DNA of 64,000 nucleotides from Ascidia mentula. Its lineage: Eukaryota > Chordata > Ascidiacea > Phlebobranchia > Ascidiidae. The first letter of the stretch is position 1; every line of letters starts with the position of its first letter. The DNA lies in contig OX387201.1 of NCBI GenBank assembly GCA_947561715.1, positions 7,892,001 through 7,956,000 of the forward strand. The letters run 5' to 3'. Shown one piece after another: positions 36,885 through 46,785 of this stretch. A program made the translations under genes and the position numbers. The notes under the pieces were generated by a model. The model was not told where the DNA came from. It worked only from the letters and a program-made list of their open reading frames with translations, and did no database searches.

Positions 36885-37140
36885 CAAAAAAGCGTGTTGT
36901 CCAGCAGGATGCCAGAAACCTTATGGGAGCTTCTACAGGAAAGCTTAACACCGCCTGCCATCTTCGGTCCGTATGTTTTCGAAATGTGTAAAGAATTAAG
37001 TAGGAAAACATGCGTGTTGCTACACATGTTCCTTTCTTGTGAAGATTGACAGTTTCTATCCGAAATCCAATATCGTCTTGACCTTTGGCTGTCACGGTGT
37101 TTTTTTTCTGTGTACAAAAGAAAACCGGCAGTAAAATGCT
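36885..37140 (+). repeat. Dispersed repeat family R2, copy 3
   Basis: Contains GTCCAGCAGGATGCCAGAAA, GGAGCTTCTACAGGAAAGC, CTTCGGTCCGTATG and AAAGAATTAAGTAGG, matching the two copies in the A-B spacer and the duplicated copy at 44000-44280. The 148-codon minus-strand frame across it is not conserved in the other copies. Confidence 0.55.
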
Positions 37141-37460
37141 CAAACAATTTAAAATGTCAAGCTTTTATGGAAATTGCGTGCCGCATAACTAATTAAAAAG
37201 CTTATTAAAAACTAAAGTGAACCACAAATTCCATCGCATTGGAGCGCGCGCAACAAATGCTTACATTTTCTCTTGGGCTGTCGAAAAGTATAGGCAACGA
37301 CCCGCATGCGACTTAATAATACTTCCAAACTGGAGGTGATCTTCCTAAATAATGGACTTATAAGAGTTAGGCGTCCCCTCGTAAAATTTACGCTACAAGA
37401 AAATGTCAAAAGTAGACGAGGACTAAGTTTGTGGCACTAATAGTTAAAAAAAACATGTTT

Positions 37461-37675
37461 TGGAAAGGGTTTTTAATGTAGTTTCCAACGGTGTATGAAT
37501 AGTCGTGGCAACGAACCTGTGAAAATACTTAATAACGAAAAAGTTTATTTTTTTATGACGGTTATGAATAATATTCGATCAGTAGGCGTACATTCAGGTT
37601 CGACAATTAGACAAGTTTGGTATGGTTGGAAAGGGTTTATAATGTAGTTTCCAACGGTGTATAAATAGTCGTGGC
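37461..37675. repeat. ~170-bp minisatellite unit array (first unit, left part)
   Basis: The unit contains TGGAAAGGGTTTTTAATG, GTAGTTTCCAACGGTGTAT, AATAGTCGTGGC, AACGAAAAAGT, TTTTTATGACGGTTATGAA and ATATTCGATCAGTAG. One unit and a partial lie here. The array resumes at 38222 after the Penelope-like insertion and recurs in the next duplication unit at 44569-44950. Confidence 0.8.
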
Positions 37676-38220
37676 AAGCTTTCGTGATTTTCCCTTGCTT
37701 CGTCAGGTGTAAATGAACACAATTCTCTTTCGTAGAATGAATGGCCACAAGAACGATGTCCGACATAATAACACTGAAAAGCCAGTGGGGGCACACTTCA
37801 ACGAGCCCAAGCATAGCGTCGACGACATGCGGGTAATGGTCTTGCAAAAAGTCAAAGGGAAATCAAGATCAGCAAGGGAGACGGCCGAGCAACACCACAT
37901 TAACCGCTTCAACGCCATCAAAGATGGGCTCAACAGAGATTGGGGATTCCTGAGCCATTATCAACACGACGATGCCGCAGGAGCGATGCCGCAACACGAC
38001 GACGCCAACTAACGGCAGCTTATCGTTTACAGTGCCTTTTTTCTTCGACCGCCTTGCGCTTTTTTTGTATCGCATTGTGTTCATTTACACCTGACGAAGC
38101 GAGGGAAAATCGCGAAAGCTTGTGTACTGTTTACATCACAAAAGTCAGTCTTTTACAAAAGAGTGCCAATCAGAGAAAGAATTTAACACATATAGACTGA
38201 TACGGTACGTTTATTAATTT
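37676..38220 (+). mobile_element. Penelope-like (PLE) C-terminal GIY-YIG fragment with inverted repeats
   Basis: The frame 37713-38012 encodes RMNGHKNDV, PVGAHFNEPKHSVDDMRV, AEQHHINRFNAIKDGLNRDWG: the order and wording of the C-terminal GIY-YIG endonuclease region of Penelope-like retroelements (R..GH, PVG.HFN...HS, ...INR(F).....GLNRD). The N-terminal reverse transcriptase is absent. Flanking it are 45-bp inverted repeats (37676-37720 and 38077-38121) carrying CTGACGAAGCGAGGG and GCGAAAGCTT, the terminal sequence usual for these elements. It interrupts the ~170-bp minisatellite and is missing from the next duplication unit. The right boundary is approximate. Confidence 0.78.
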
Positions 38221-38221
38221 A

Positions 38222-38370
38222 ACGAAAAAGTGTATATTTTTATGACGGTTATGAAAAGTATTCGATCAGTAGACGTACAATCAGGTGCGACAATTAGACA
38301 ATTTTGGTATGGTTGGAAAGGGTTTTTAATGTAGTTTCCAACGGTGTATAAATAGTCGGGGCCGCGGTTC
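38222..38370. repeat. ~170-bp minisatellite unit (right part of split array)
   Basis: Same unit as at 37545-37675 (TTTTTATGACGGTTATGAA ... AATAGTCGGGGCC), resuming directly after the Penelope-like insertion. Confidence 0.8.
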
Positions 38371-38766
38371 GATAAAAGGAGTTATGACCGATTTATGACA
38401 ATGTACATTAATATTCGTTATTTAAATCGTTGGAATTATTTCAATGTTTTATTATTTTATGAAACTACATGCCATTCCATGCATATTTTGCAAAAATAAT
38501 CGAGATCTAATAACAAACGGCAAAGTTATAAGCGTTCAAATTTTTGTCGACTGGAAAAAAAGTATTGTCGACTGGCGTGAGCCCAAAACTAAATTAGAAA
38601 GGCTACAAATCAGGCGAATGCGAAAAAACATACGAGTTACCAACTTGTTCCCATGCATTATCATTGAAACTGCCGCGAAGTTACCAGGTGCATTCAAGCG
38701 GAACCAATCTTAATATTTTTTCTGAACACTTTTAATTTTTTAAAAAGAATAAGAATAATTTTATAT

Positions 38767-39230
38767 TGTAGCGACATAATATGTTTTAAGGATGTACCGT
38801 CGCGGGTTGTGTTAATTTCAGTGCGTGCTGCCTTTTTCTTGCGTCTCTTTCACATGTCATGTGTCACGCCATGTTCGCATTATTCGACTTTCTACGAATA
38901 AGCAAGCACACCACATTTTGGTGACCTCGAGCGTCAAGAAACGATATTTCGTGGATTTCTTGGATATTTCGTGGACAATGCAGGATCAAGAAGAAGTACT
39001 ACACACTGCTGTTTCTTTGAAACTACCGACGTTCTGGACTGAGCAACCCCGAGTGTGGTTTCAACAAACCGAACACAATTTACGCTACAGCTGCACGATT
39101 GCTTAACATTACCGAGCTTGGAGAACGATCACCATCGCAGCTCATGGATGAAATGTTGTCCCTGATGGCCGGTCAAAAACCATGTTTTTTGTTTCACTAC
39201 ATTTTTCTTCGAACCTTACCAGAATCAAAA
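38767..39230 (+). mobile_element. Ty3/gypsy LTR plus decayed gag, copy 1
   Basis: 38767-38917 starts TGTAGCGACATAATATG and ends AAGCACACCACA, as expected of an LTR (TG...CA). It is followed by TTTTGGTGACC, where a tRNA primer site would lie. A Met at 38978 opens a gag-like frame: LKLPTFWTEQPRVWFQQTE, typical of the first conserved gag block of metazoan gypsy elements. After a frame break comes ARLLNITELGERSPSQLMDE and FHYIFLRTLPES, the next gag block; the intervening part is deleted. No pol or second LTR is present. Old and non-functional. Confidence 0.75.
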
Positions 39231-39253
39231 ACTAGTCACCTTTCTACAATAAA

Positions 39254-39399
39254 GGATTAAAAACAAAAATACCGCAATTGAGGCATAATAACCTAAAACA
39301 ATGCGAATAATACATCAAACAGTTGCAGTATATACCTGTGTAACTCTGGCAAGTTGATGCCAAATAATATGTTGCGGGCAGCCAAGTCGCGATGAATGT
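39254..39399 (-). pseudogene. Relic of a Src-family kinase exon (HRDLAARN exon), copy 1
   Basis: On minus, the sequence matches the exon at 62092-62270 of the kinase gene at the right of the window, together with its intron downstream. The match includes CATCGCGACTTGGCTGCCCG (HRDLAAR) and the donor CAG/GTATATAC. About 28 bases coding for the KVADFG region are deleted, so the frame is broken. Because intron sequence is copied too, this is a genomic duplication and not a retrocopy. Confidence 0.85.
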
Positions 39400-39516
39400 G
39401 CCGTTGCGAACATACTGGAACAAGCCTCGTGGGAGTTTAATTTTACTGTGTAGTGCATCAGATTAAAAAAATAACAATTTTTGTTGCAATGATTTTAGTT
39501 GTCTATCTGAGCACAC

Positions 39517-39720
39517 AAGTCCATGGTTCTTACATTGCGTTGAAGATGTTGTTCAGCTCAAATGTGCGTGGGGGACGAAGATATACGTACAACAGCGACT
39601 CTGTACAGTGGCAGTTATTTCCTACTGTAATGGCAAATTTTATGTGACTAAGAGGTCTCTTTTAATGACGGTAACGTTGCTTTTCCAAATGTCGGATTTA
39701 TATATAATTAGGAAGCACAA
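39517..39720 (+). pseudogene. UNC-93-like exon 7/8 relic, unit boundary copy 1
   Basis: Plus-strand sequence related to the 3' half of exon 7 of F/G (GTGCGTGGGGGACGAAGATA, TACGTACAACAG, GGCAGTTATTTCCTACTGTAA). It is followed by a shortened exon 8-like piece (AAATGTCGGATTTATA, AGGAAGCACAAATGAAG). Frame breaks make it non-coding. It lies at the left edge of the second duplication unit, opposite in strand to gene I. Confidence 0.7.
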
Positions 39721-39921
39721 ATGAAGTCGGTTCGAACGTCGTTCACCTGCTTTGAAACCTAACGATAATGTTCAGAATGTTTCTTGTTGCAACTTATAAG
39801 TCATGATTCTTGGTTATATTTTTGCACAATAATAGCAGTAACTCAGTAGATCACCAATATAATCTCGTTAATAACGGCGGAAAATGACTGTATAAACTTC
39901 TTGAAAAGTTCTTTGTAAAGG

Positions 39922-42580
39922 CTATATGCTGGTTGATGCGGATTTAGTCCTCAATGTTTTCATCTGTGATTTGTTTGCTTTCTTCGACGTGCCGTGTAAA
40001 CGGTTTGCAGCAGCTGTTTAAACAAGAGTATATAAGCGGTATGTTACTGTTTCATATAAACGCAAAGTTTAAAAGCGACTCTCTCGTATTAAAAGCAAGT
40101 GAACTACCGTAGGCAATTCCTGAGAAGCACAGCAGGCCGAGTTGGATGTAGATTTTTGTGGAAACACAGAAGCTTGTGCTCCATCCGTATTGCACCGCGA
40201 AACCAGCGAGACACCAAGTGTTCCAAGCCACAAAAGCCAGGTCCTGATCGTCCGGAAAGAACTGGCTGTGAGTTTCTTTCAAAAGCAAGAAGCGCATGTA
40301 AGTGAGCATTCTACCAATGTTGAGAAATTATAAAAATTTACCGCTAATGAGAATAACCCACAGCACCATTTCTACGCCAAAAGCAACAAACATCACATAA
40401 ACTATGTAGAGATTTTCAGAAGAAGGTTTCCACAAAAGACAAGCTACATAAAGAGATGTGTCGAAAACAATTCCAAGTACAATAAGTATATTTCTTCCAA
40501 CACGCACTGTTAGTTTTGAAATAACCACCGCCATGATGACACCTGACGCTGAACAAATGGCCATACAAAGTCCCACCTTGACAGAAAGTGCACTTGGGTT
40601 TCGTGGGACCAATATTTAAATATCCTAATGTTTCAACAAATCCATGTAGTTAGTATGCAACACTCCAAATAGTTGACATTATTTTTGTAGCAAACTGATT
40701 CATAGCATTATAGTTGACAAACTAAACACGCCAAGGCAGTTAGAATGCCGGTCAGAATTTACACAATAATTGCTTCCTTTTGGTATCTTCTGTAATGAGA
40801 CCTTGCAACCAGCAACTATATATAATCCCATTATTTCAGTAAAATTTAATGGTAACATGACATACAAATGTAAAGAATGCTCAAGCCTACCTGGTCAACA
40901 CCCAACATGCAGGATGTAAACGATCTTGTCATTTCTCCGAAAACAAAAATAAGCAAAAGGCCCCCGTAAATTGAAAATGGCATAAGCAGGATTTGCTTCG
41001 GCTTGACAAACTGTCGTAAAATTGCCAAAGTGGACGACACGATCTCAGTGTATTTCGTCTTAATGTAGGTAAACATATATAAATTACATAATTTCTCAGC
41101 TATAAAGGTGCGTAGGCCTGTATCAAACGCCATATTACCCTCGGTTGTACGGTCATAGTCTCTGTTTCATTTTCGTTTGGGGTATTTTCCACGTCATCCG
41201 TAGTATCTATCATTTCAAGAGCGTTATTCAGTGGAAAATGAGGTAACCCTAAGAAAATGTTGGAAAGAAATCGTTTTGTATTCACTGAAAAACCACCTGC
41301 ATTTGTCAATTTTTCATTTATCTTGCTCTTGTCCGATGTGCTCCCATTCAAACTGGGATTAATGTTTTCAACATATATCAGGTAAATGATGATGGATACG
41401 AAAACCATTGCTGCCATCAGGCCGATCATCACGTAAAGGGTTAGCTTAGACGTTGGGACGTATTTTTCAATGTTTTCTTGCGTTATATTGGGGTCTTGGC
41501 AGTCGTGAATTCCGCACACAGAAAAATCGATTTTTGCAAACGTGGAGTTGTTATTTGCACTGACTGATTTCCCCCCGTACAGAATAATGTAACTCAATGT
41601 GTTGGCAAAGATCTGCAATTTATAAATTTGTGAAATTCTAAACGAAGTTTGCTACTGAAAAGCAAATATGAATTTGAGCTTGGCTGGTCTAACAATCAAA
41701 GAAAAACCCTTCGGGACGTATATATTTTAACCTGGCTGATATCGAAGCCGGCAAAGAAGTAACCGATGAAAAGGACTTCACATTCATCTTCGTCCTTTCT
41801 GCTGTGACGGGCGTAGGATTTCGCGTAATGAACAGTGAAGAGAAGCAAGACTGGCCACATGCTTGCTTCCCCAAAACCAACCAACGCTGAGACGGGTATA
41901 AATATCCACGGCACTGTTAATAATATTAAATATATTGAAGATATAATATATGAAATATATTGATTACAATATGGAAAACTATGGTTTATTTGGTACCATT
42001 GTGTTTTCTGCAAATAACTGTAAACCATGTAGTCCATGTTCTATAAATTACGTGCATATATTATCATTTTAATACAAAAGAATCGTTTTAACGCAAGATA
42101 TTTCATATACCTGGATAAAAGTTGGCCAAAATGTACAGTAAGTAAAATATCTGGCACACGATGATCGTGCACTTGGCACCTAGAATCCGAATGGCAGCGG
42201 GTGTCAGTATGATACAGAATACCACTGAGCATGAGTAGATGACAGCACCCGAAGTTGCTCCTGAGAAAAAGAAACGATATTACTGTCAAAGTAAATTGCA
42301 ATAACATCTTACTTGGAGAAAAAGGTAAATTGCTTTATGGATGCGAATTTGCATTTGTTAGATACACACAGTTTGTGGTATATCCAGGAAGCTTACCTAC
42401 ACCTTCTTCAATGTTGATGCTCGGTTGAAGAATCAAGGTGGCATAATACGCTCCGTATGTAAGAAAGTACCCAACATAGAAAATAGCAAACTTTTTCAGA
42501 ATCTCCCACTTTTCAGGCTTCATTTCTGCACTCCGACAGCAAACTTGTGACTTAAGAACACTATTTACGGATCTGCTCAT
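39922..42580 (-). CDS. UNC93-like: UNC-93/UNC93A-like membrane protein, copy I
   Basis: Exons in transcript order: 42397-42580, 42111-42260, 41732-41913, 41297-41612, 41139-41206, 40891-41058, 40342-40576, 40108-40275, 39922-40013; 520 codons plus TAG. Nine exons: the clade-specific extra intron (41207-41296, 90 bases) splits the end of exon 4. The small exon 41139-41206 codes for an acidic, Thr-rich piece (TTDDVENTPNENETETMT) of the central cytoplasmic loop. Loop motif SVCGIHDCQDPNITQ, exon 5 GEMTRSFTSCMLGVDQ, exon 7 WCLAGFAVQYGWSTSFCV. Start MSRSVNSVLKSQ. It seems intact and is the best template for H and J. Confidence 0.87.
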
Positions 42581-42680
42581 AATTGTGAGAATAAAGATAC
42601 TGGCTCATAGGCACATTTTTTGTACTATTATGTAACCTGTACATGTAACTATTATGTAACCTGATAACAAAGTCGAATTT

Positions 42681-43006
42681 TGAAAATGAAAGCCAAAGCT
42701 AAAATGCTGTTATACATTAGTATTAGTAAACGTTTCGAACACTAACTGCGTTCATTATCAGTACTTCAATGAGTGCATGCAAGAAAAGCGTCGGGGTAAT
42801 AAAGGACTGAGCAGGCAGAAGGGAAACAGCAGCAGCAACAACGCGCAACAAGCCAGAGGCATGTCGCGTGACAACAACATGGGAGCACAGCAGCGACGCC
42901 ATCATTAACGATGTGTCAGGCTGCAGTACGGACCTAGATGTTGAATAGGTGAAGCGGTTTTTGGCTTTCATTTTCAAAGTTATAAACTCCAAATATTTTT
43001 CACCCA
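42681..43006. mobile_element. Retro-inserted element with internal inversion, 10-bp TSD
   Basis: Present in unit 2 and absent from unit 1, where the empty site reads GTCGAATTTATTTTCC. The insert is flanked by AGTCGAATTT twice (42671-42680, 43007-43016). Its two ends share TGAAAATGAAAGCCAAA in opposite directions. The right terminus (TATAAACTCCAAATATTTTT, then CACCC) is the family's fixed end, also seen at 63536-63651 and 59748-59778. The 134-codon frame across it is not supported by other copies. Confidence 0.72.
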
Positions 43007-43014
43007 AGTCGAAT

Positions 43015-43560
43015 TTATTTTCCTGCTCAGCATACATGTCAACACTGCATCGTGACGATGCTGCATCACAAGATAAAAACTCGCGCTCACATAGTTCTCC
43101 TACGATAAAAGACAACAAACCGAGCACACATGCACCCGACTCAACAATTGTACTTGCTCCTCTAACTAAAGTGAAGAAACGAACAAATGTACAAAGGATT
43201 GTTAGTCATTTTCGTACAAAACCATACGTTTCCTGTTTATCGGAAGTTTGGTACCACTTGAAAGATTACTTTTCGGTTGGTAACGTTTTTTCAAAGTTGT
43301 CAGACACTGGAGGATGAATTTGACAAGTGAGCGGTCGATTTCCCGGATTACTTTCCCGAGGAGTCTTTCGTAAAAGTTTGTCCCAGGCGTTTTTATCAAA
43401 ACAAGAAGGGAGTAAATTTCAATGTACGCCACATAGTAAGAACAAAAACGCAAAGTAAATCAACTTGTTCGCTTTTTCAAAGTTGTAAATAGAAACACGA
43501 ACTGAAAAACTTCTGTGAGTTTGCTTATGTATGTGAAAAACGTCTATTTGCTACACTAAG
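43015..43560. repeat. Dispersed repeat R1, copy 2
   Basis: Nearly identical to 35884-36440, as expected of the segmental duplication. Confidence 0.8.
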
Positions 43561-43999
43561 GCCTAAGTGAGACAAACGCTGTTATCTTTAGATATAATGT
43601 AACAGCCAAATTTCATTGGTTGAATGTCATGCATTGGCCTACGCTATCGGTCTGTCTATACTGGGTCTTTGTAGGTACTGCAGCGTACCAATTGATTCCT
43701 TCGCCTTGCTGCTGTGCTGAAGCTAAAGTCTACTTGCGTGTTCTTGCTGTATAGGTTACTAAGTTCGACTCCGTGGCAGACTTGTTTATTAATTGAAAGA
43801 CCCGATTGCAATACCAGGTGGCTTAAGTTTAATTTGTTTCAAGCGCGTTTAACACGTGACTAAATTGCAGCAAATTAACTGTTAAAAGAACGTGCGAACG
43901 TTTACAACGCGATGGAGAGAAGAACAGCAGGGCCGAGAGAGAGAGTAGACTGGACTAGGCTCTGTTCAAGGATAACGAAATGAGCGTTTTATAACAAAG

Positions 44000-44280
44000 T
44001 GTCAAAAAAACGTGTTGTCCAGCAGGATCCCAGAAAGCTTGTTGGAGCTTTTACAGGAAAGCTTAACACCGCCTGCAGTCTTCGGTCCGTATGTTTTCCA
44101 AAAGTGTAAAGAATTAAGTAGGGAAACATGCGTGTTTTGCTACACATGTTCCTTGTGAAGATTGATAGTTTCTATACGAAATCCAATATCGTCTTGACCT
44201 TTGGCTGTCACGGTGATTTTTTTTTCTGTGTACAAAAGAAAACCGGCAGTAAAATGCTCAAACAATTTAAAATATCAAAC
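44000..44280 (+). repeat. Dispersed repeat family R2, copy 4
   Basis: The duplicated counterpart of 36885-37140 (GTCCAGCAGGATCCCAGAAA, GCTTTTACAGGAAAGC, CTTCGGTCCGTATG). Confidence 0.55.
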
Positions 44281-44568
44281 TTTTATGGAAATTGCGTGCC
44301 GCATGACAAATTAAAAAGGTTGTGAAAAACTAAAGTGAACCACAAATTTCATCGCATTGAAGCGTGCGCAACAAATGCTTACATTTTCTCTTGGGCTGTC
44401 GAAAAGTATAAGCAACGACCCGCATGCGACTTAATAATACTTCCAAACTGGAGGTGATCTTCCTAAATAATGGACTTATAAGAGTTAGGCGTCCCCACGT
44501 AAAATTTACGCCACAAGAAAATGTCAAAAGTAGACGAGGACTAAGTTTGTGGCACTAATAGTTAAAAA

Positions 44569-44950
44569 GAAACATGTAGTTTCCAGCGGTGTATAAATAG
44601 TCGTGGCCCCAAAACTGTAAAAAGACTGAAAACGAAAAAGTGTATATTTTTATGACGGTTATGAAAAATATTCGATCAGTAGACGTACATTCAGGTGCGA
44701 CAATTAGATAAGTTTGGTATGTTTGCAAAGGGTTTTTAATGTAGTTTCTACCGGTGTATGAATAGTCGTGGCCGCAAACCTGTGAAAAGTCTTAATAACG
44801 AAAAAGTGTATATTTTTTATGACGGTTATGAAAAATATTCGATCAGTAGACGTAGGAGGTGCGACAATTAGACAAGTTTGGTATGGTTGGAAAGGGTTTT
44901 TAAAGTAGTTTCCAACGGTGTATAAATAGTCGTGGCCGCGGTTCGATAAA
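44569..44950. repeat. ~170-bp minisatellite array, uninterrupted
   Basis: Two full units and a partial: GTAGTTTCCAGCGGTGTATA ... ATGACGGTTATGAAAAATAT, then GTAGTTTCTACCGGTGTATG and GTAGTTTCCAACGGTGTATA. The middle copy spans about 44741-44910. It is the empty-site counterpart of the array broken by the Penelope-like fragment in unit 1. Confidence 0.8.
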
Positions 44951-45146
44951 AGTAGTTATGACCGATTTATGACAATGTACATTAATATTCGTTATTTAAA
45001 TCGTTAGAATTTTTTTAATTTTTTAATATTTTATGAAACTTCATGCCATTCCATGCATATTGTGCAAAAATCATTGTGATCTAATAACAAACGGCAAAGT
45101 TATAAGCGTTCAAATTTTTGTCGACTGGAAAAAAAGTTTTGTCGAC

Positions 45147-45439
45147 TAGCGTCTCGTTGGTCAGAGTAAGTGCTTCATCAATTTCCTCCTCACTTAGTTC
45201 TTTCCATGAATCCCACATGCTGTGTACATTAAATATGGCAAATAATGCCGATACACTATTCGCGAAGGTAAAATAACAATAAAAGACATTATTATGACTG
45301 GTGTGAATTTTCGGCACACTTCAGTATTCGTTATGACAAAAAGTGGCCCATGCAATCGCTACTTCTGCCCTGTATATCTACCCGACGACAGCTATTTTGT
45401 CCAAATATGTTAGCGGAAGTATTCTAGTAGTTGTACCAG
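45147..45439. other. Unit-2-specific 293-bp segment of unknown origin
   Basis: Unit 1 runs straight from GTCGACTGGCGT into GAGCCCAAAAC (38567-38590); unit 2 has this segment between the same words. No clear target duplication is seen. The minus strand carries an acidic frame with an acceptor-like CGCGAATAG before it and the words SMWDSWKELSEEEIDEALTL. I do not recognise the family. It may be a gain in unit 2 or a loss in unit 1. Confidence 0.5.
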
Positions 45440-45629
45440 AGCCCAAAACTAAATGAGAAAAGCTACAAATCAGGCAAATGCGAAAAAACATACGAGTTAC
45501 CAACTTTTCCCCATGCATTATCATTGAAACTGCCGCGAAGTTACCAGGTGCATTCAAGCGAAACCAATCTTAATATTTTTTCTAAACACTTATATTTTTT
45601 CAAAAAGAATAAGAATAATTTTGTATTGT

Positions 45630-46090
45630 AGCGACATAATATGTTGTAAGGATGTACCGTCGCGGGTTGTGTTAATTTTAGTGCGTGCTGCCTTTTTCTT
45701 GCGTCTCTTTCACATGTCATGTGTCACGCCATGTACGCATTATTCGACTTTCTACGAATAAGCAAGCACACCACATTTTGGTGACCTCGAGCGTCAAGAA
45801 ACGATATTTCGTGGATTTCGTGGATATTTCGTGGACAATGCAGGATCAAGAAGAAGTACTACATACTGCTGTTTCTTTAAAACTACCGACGTTCTGGACT
45901 GAGCAACCCCGAGTGTGGTTTCAACAAACCGAACACTATTAACGCTAGAGCTGCACGATTGCTTAACATTACCGAGCTTGGAGAAAGATTACCATCGCAG
46001 CTCATGGATGAAATGTTGTCCCTGATGGCCGGTCATAAGCCATGTTTTTTGTTTCACTACATTTTTCTTCGAACCTTACCAGAATCAAAA
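45630..46090 (+). mobile_element. Ty3/gypsy LTR plus decayed gag, copy 2
   Basis: The duplicated counterpart of 38767-39230, with LTR start TGTAGCGACATAATATG and the gag word LPTFWTEQPRVWFQQTEHY. It has a TAA and frame break at a slightly different point. It arrived by segmental duplication, since the flanks match as well. Confidence 0.75.
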
Positions 46091-46112
46091 ACTAGTCACA
46101 TTTCTACAATAA

Positions 46113-46262
46113 AGGATTAAAAACAAAAATACCGCAATTGAGGCATAATAACCTAAAACAATGCAAATAATACATCAAACAGTTGCAGTATATACCTGTG
46201 TAACTCTGGCAAGTTGTTGATGCCAAATAATATGTTGCGGGCAGCCAAGTCGCGATGAATGT
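46113..46262 (-). pseudogene. Relic of a Src-family kinase exon, copy 2
   Basis: The counterpart of 39254-39399. It keeps the HRDLAAR-coding word and the splice donor. The deletion over the KVADFG codons is about 3 bases smaller than in copy 1 (CTCTGGCAAGTTGTTGATGC against CTCTGGCAAGTTGATGCC). Confidence 0.85.
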
Positions 46263-46379
46263 GCCGTTGCGAACATACTGGAACAAGCCTCGTGGGAGTA
46301 TAATTTTACTGTGTAGTGCATCAGATTAAAAAAATAACAAATTTTGTTGCAATGATTTTAGTTGTCTATCTGAGCACAC

Positions 46380-46580
46380 AAGTCCATGGTTCTTACATTG
46401 CGTTGAAGATGTTGTTCAGCTCAAATGTGCGTGGGGGACGAAGATATACGTACAACAGGGACTCTGTACAGTGGCAGTTATTTCTTACTGTAATGGCAAA
46501 TTTTATGTGACTAAGAGGTCTCTTTTAATGACGGTAACGTTGCTTTTCCAAATGTCGGATTTATATATAATTAGGAAGCA
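46380..46580 (+). pseudogene. UNC-93-like exon 7/8 relic, unit boundary copy 2
   Basis: The counterpart of 39517-39720 at the left edge of the third duplication unit, with the same plus-strand exon 7 and exon 8 words and the same broken frame. Confidence 0.7.
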
Positions 46581-46785
46581 CAAATGAAGTCGGTTCGAAC
46601 GTCGTTCACCTGCTTTGAAACCTAACGATAATGTTCAGAATGTTTCTTGTTGCAACTTATAAGTCATGATTCTTGGTTATATTTTTGCACAATAATAGCA
46701 GTAACTCAGTAGTATCAGCAATATAATCTCGTTAATAACGGCGGAAAATGACTGTATAAACTTCTTGAAAAGTTCTTTGTTAAGG

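Larger units (their letters stand above)
35786..39921. other. H-I spacer, first duplicated unit
   Basis: No intact gene. In order: dispersed repeat R1 (35884-36440), R2 copy (36885-37140), minisatellite units (37461-37675) split by a Penelope-like fragment (37676-38220), another minisatellite unit (38222-38370), a gypsy LTR and gag relic (38767-39230), a kinase exon relic (39254-39399), and a UNC-93 exon 7/8 relic (39517-39720). From about 39758 the next duplication unit starts. The intervals 36440-36880 and 37140-37460 show nothing recognisable. Confidence 0.6.
42581..46785. other. I-J spacer, second duplicated unit
   Basis: No intact gene. It repeats the H-I spacer in order, with three differences: an inverted-repeat insertion at 42681-43006, no Penelope-like fragment in the minisatellite (44569-44950), and an extra 293-bp segment at 45147-45439. 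It also contains R1 (43015-43560), R2 (44000-44280), the gypsy relic (45630-46090), the kinase relic (46113-46262) and the UNC-93 relic (46380-46580). Confidence 0.6.

Noticed and set aside
36697..37143. 148-codon minus-strand frame in the H-I spacer
   Set aside because: The duplicated counterpart in the I-J spacer has frame breaks and the region belongs to dispersed repeat R2.
42723..43127. 134-codon minus-strand frame
   Set aside because: It spans the junction of the 42681-43006 insertion and repeat R1, so it cannot be an old gene.
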